Source of the DNA: an uncultured Thiomonas sp.
GTDB taxonomy: Bacteria; Pseudomonadota; Gammaproteobacteria; Burkholderiales; Burkholderiaceae_C
Length of the DNA: 8,295 bases
Direction of reading: 5' to 3'
Assembly (NCBI GenBank): GCA_937927695.1
Contig: CALBRU010000161.1
Span: 1-8,295, forward strand
Position numbers and translations under genes: made by a program. This document shows, piece after piece, positions 6,224-8,295 of this stretch. The notes under the pieces are model-generated. The model was not told the DNA's origin. It was given only the letters and a program-made list of their open reading frames with translations, and did no database searches. Positions within the stretch are counted from its first letter, which is position 1. Every line of letters begins with the position of its first letter.

Positions 6224-7405
6224 TCAGCTGCGGCGCAGAAGCAGCCCCTTGAGATACTCGCCTTCGGGGAAATGCAGGCTCAAGGGGTGGTCGAGCCCGG
6301 CGCCGGTGCGGGTGATGATCTGGGCGTCTGCGCCCGCGTCGAGGGCGGCGCCAGCGACGATTTTCTGGAACAGCTCGGCACTGACGCCGCCTGAGCACGA
6401 AAAGGTGAACAGCCAGCCGCCCGGCGGCAGCAGATGGAAGGCCAGGCGATTGATGTCTTTGTAGGCGCGCGCGGCGCGTTCGACTTGTTGCGGGCTGGCG
6501 GCGAATTTGGGCGGATCGAGCACGATGGCGTCGAACTGCGCGCCTTCTTCTCGCAGACGGCGCAAGGTGGCGTTGACGTCGGCGTCGATGAATTGCGCCC
6601 GCGCCGGATCGAATCCATTGAGCGCGACGTGTTCGGCCGCAAGCGCCAGCGCGGGCGCGGAGGAATCGACCGACACCACCTGCTGCGCCCCACCGGCCAA
6701 GGCGGCCAGGGAGAAGCCGCCGGTGTAGCTGAAGCAGTTGAGCACGCGATGCAGGCCGTGCGTGCGCACCGCGTCGGCAAAGCGCGCGCGGGCGTCGCGC
6801 TGATCGAGGTAGAAGCCGGTTTTGTGGCCGGTGGCGACATCGACTTGCAGCCGCAGCCCGTGTTCACGGATCTCGACCTGCGTTTGCCCTTCGCCCAGCA
6901 GCCAGCCGGTGGCCGCGGGCAGGCCTTCGCGTTCGCGCAGGGCGGCGTCCGAGCGTTCGTAAACGCGCGCTTCGGGCATGAGGGTGTGAAGGGCGCTGAC
7001 GATCACGGATTTCCAGCGCTCGATGCCCGCGCTGCCCGCTTGCAGCACCACGATGTCGGCGTAGCGATCGACGATGCAGCCGGGCAGACCATCGCTCTCG
7101 CCGTGCACCAGGCGGCAGGCGGTGAGATCGAGCCCGAGCGCTTGGCGGCGGGCGATGGCTGCGCACAACTGGTCGCTGAAAAAGGCGGCGTCAATGCGCT
7201 GCGTGGCCTCGAAACTCCACACCCGCAGGCGGATTTGCGAAGCGGGACTGAACGCGGCCCAGGCGAGAAACTGGCCGTCGTGCGATTCCACGCGGACGGT
7301 CTCGCCGCTGTCGGCGCTGCCCTTGGCGATCGAGCTTGCAAACACCCAGGGGTGGCGGCGCTGCAAGGAGCGTTCCTTGCCGGGATGAAGGCGGATGGTT
7401 TTCAT
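6224..7405 (-). CDS. rlmI: RlmI-type 23S rRNA (cytosine-C5) methyltransferase
   Basis: RlmI of E. coli uses S-adenosylmethionine to make m5C1962 in 23S rRNA. The product here is 393 residues (E. coli: 396). An N-terminal PUA RNA-binding domain (about 1-75; LHPGKERSLQRRHPWVF) is followed by a linker domain and then the Rossmann methyltransferase. GHKTGFYLDQR lies at 193-203; NCFSYTGGFSLAALAGG, the SAM-binding motif I, at 223-239; VVSVDSS at 243-249; VLDPPKF at 295-301; YKDINRLA at 315-322; FSCSG with probable catalytic C337 at 335-339; and DHPLSLHFPEGEYLKG at 372-387. These blocks match RlmI closely, in the same order. The ATG at 7405 gives the expected N-terminus. It starts 8 bases after the xerC stop, and the best ribosome site, AAGAAGG, lies at the end of xerC with a long 13-base spacing, so coupling to xerC is likely. 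A related RlmI/RlmK-family specificity remains possible. Confidence 0.88.
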   Translation of the reverse strand: MKTIRLHPGKERSLQRRHPWVFASSIAKGSADSGETVRVESHDGQFLAWAAFSPASQIRLRVWSFEATQRIDAAFFSDQLCAAIARRQALGLDLTACRLVHGESDGLPGCIVDRYADIVVLQAGSAGIERWKSVIVSALHTLMPEARVYERSDAALREREGLPAATGWLLGEGQTQVEIREHGLRLQVDVATGHKTGFYLDQRDARARFADAVRTHGLHRVLNCFSYTGGFSLAALAGGAQQVVSVDSSAPALALAAEHVALNGFDPARAQFIDADVNATLRRLREEGAQFDAIVLDPPKFAASPQQVERAARAYKDINRLAFHLLPPGGWLFTFSCSGGVSAELFQKIVAGAALDAGADAQIITRTGAGLDHPLSLHFPEGEYLKGLLLRRS

Positions 7406-7413
7406 GGAGGGGC

Positions 7414-8295
7414 TTATGCCTTCTTGCGCGCCCGGGGATGGGCGGCGTCGTAGACCTTGGCCAAATGTTGAAAGTCCAGGCGGGTATAGACCTGTGTGGT
7501 GGCAATGCTGGAGTGACCGAGCAATTCTTGCACCGCGCGCAAATCTCCGCTGGATTGCAGCACATGCGAGGCGAAGGAGTGCCGCAGCATATGCGGATGC
7601 ACGCGAGCATCGATCCCGGCAGCGCGGGCGTGCTCGCGCAGCTCCAGCCAGACTCGCTGCGGCGTGAGACGCGCGCCGCGTGCGCCGAGAAACAGCGCAG
7701 CCTGCGCATCAGCTTGCGCCTCGGGTCGCAGCAGCGCGCTTCTGACGGCCAGCCATTGTTGCAACGCCAGCAGGGCGGGACGGCCGATGGGCACGCTGCG
7801 CCGCTTGTTGCCCTTGCCGGTGACGGTGGCTTGCGCGGCGTCCCAGTCGATCCAGCCGCGGGCGGTCTTGCTGGCGCGCACGTCCAGCCCGGTGAGCTCG
7901 GACACGCGCAGCCCGCAGGAATAAAGCAGTTCGGCGATGGCATGCGCCCGCGCGCTGCGGGTGGCGAAGGGGTCAGCTTGGTGCGGGCGCGCTGCGGGCT
8001 TTGATTCTTGCGGGCTGTAGGCGGCCAGCGCCACGGCCTGATCGACCGAAAGCGCCTTGGGCAGCGGCTTGGCGGCCTTGGGCGCACGCACGTCCTGAGC
8101 CGGGTTGGCGGCCACGAAGCCGAGCCGCCCCATCCAGCGGAAAAAGCTGCGCCAGGCCGACAGCCGCGCCGCGATGGCGCGAGGGCTCATGCCGCCCGCA
8201 TGAAGCTGCGCGGCCCAGCGGCGGATGTGCAGCGACTCGATTGGCGCTGCGCCCAACGTTTCGGCGCGCTGCAGCAGGGCATCGAGGTCGCGCCG
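7414..8295 (-). CDS. xerC: XerC tyrosine recombinase, 5' end outside window
   Basis: XerC with XerD resolves chromosome dimers at dif at the division septum. Visible are 293 residues plus the stop; the frame is open to the window edge and begins RRDLDALLQRAETLG, which in this family lies about 30 residues from the start, so the true start is beyond 8295. The N-terminal SAM-like core-binding domain includes GGMSPRAIAARLSAWRSFFRW. Catalytic residues, numbered within the fragment, are all present: R130 (SCGLRVSEL), K161 (TGKGNKRRS), H235 and R238 (HMLRHSF), H261 (LLGHSS) and nucleophile Y270 (TTQVYTRLD). The stretch between PKALSVDQ and the catalytic Arg is about 14 residues longer than in E. 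coli XerC. XerC rather than XerD is favoured by the betaproteobacterial neighbourhood with dksA and hslVU. It is followed closely by rlmI. Confidence 0.95.
   Translation of the reverse strand, partial: RRDLDALLQRAETLGAAPIESLHIRRWAAQLHAGGMSPRAIAARLSAWRSFFRWMGRLGFVAANPAQDVRAPKAAKPLPKALSVDQAVALAAYSPQESKPAARPHQADPFATRSARAHAIAELLYSCGLRVSELTGLDVRASKTARGWIDWDAAQATVTGKGNKRRSVPIGRPALLALQQWLAVRSALLRPEAQADAQAALFLGARGARLTPQRVWLELREHARAAGIDARVHPHMLRHSFASHVLQSSGDLRAVQELLGHSSIATTQVYTRLDFQHLAKVYDAAHPRARKKA

Noticed and set aside
6434..7453. 339-codon plus-strand open frame opposite rlmI
   Set aside because: It has no recognisable domain, and the minus strand encodes a complete RlmI-type methyltransferase.

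Overview
The window is a stretch of core chromosome from a GC-rich betaproteobacterium, most likely Burkholderiales (a Thiomonas-like organism is my guess from general resemblance; no database was searched). All seven genes lie on the minus strand. In transcription order, right to left, they are: xerC (5' end outside the window), rlmI, a COG0523/CobW-type GTPase, dksA, a two-STAS-domain protein of unknown function, hslV, and hslU (3' end outside the window). The linkage of xerC, a CobW-type GTPase, dksA and hslVU is familiar from betaproteobacterial chromosomes. I see no phage, transposon, CRISPR, tRNA or rRNA.

Region by region: 7414-8295 encodes the XerC recombinase, followed 8 bases later by rlmI (6224-7405), a PUA-Rossmann 23S rRNA cytosine methyltransferase. 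After 68 bases comes the COG0523 GTPase (5103-6155), which has a metal-binding CICC motif and a His-rich loop. A 417-base non-coding region (4686-5102) follows; it holds a possible terminator for the GTPase gene and three unrelated short tandem duplications. Next is dksA (3870-4685). Its start is a GTG with a strong ribosome-binding site. The protein has a long Ala/Lys/Pro-rich N-terminal tail and a zinc-finger position set of Cys-Thr-Ser-Ala instead of four cysteines. A hairpin separates dksA from the STAS protein gene (1853-3817). After a 103-base gap, hslV and hslU form a tight pair, 4 bases apart, encoding the two halves of the HslUV protease.

Functionally this is a housekeeping neighbourhood: chromosome dimer resolution (XerC), ribosome modification (RlmI), metal handling (COG0523 GTPase), ppGpp-linked control of transcription (DksA) and ATP-dependent proteolysis (HslUV). 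The least understood parts are the STAS protein, the extended DksA, and the pairing of a probably zinc-independent DksA with a putative zinc-chaperone GTPase. I found no convincing wholly new multi-gene system.
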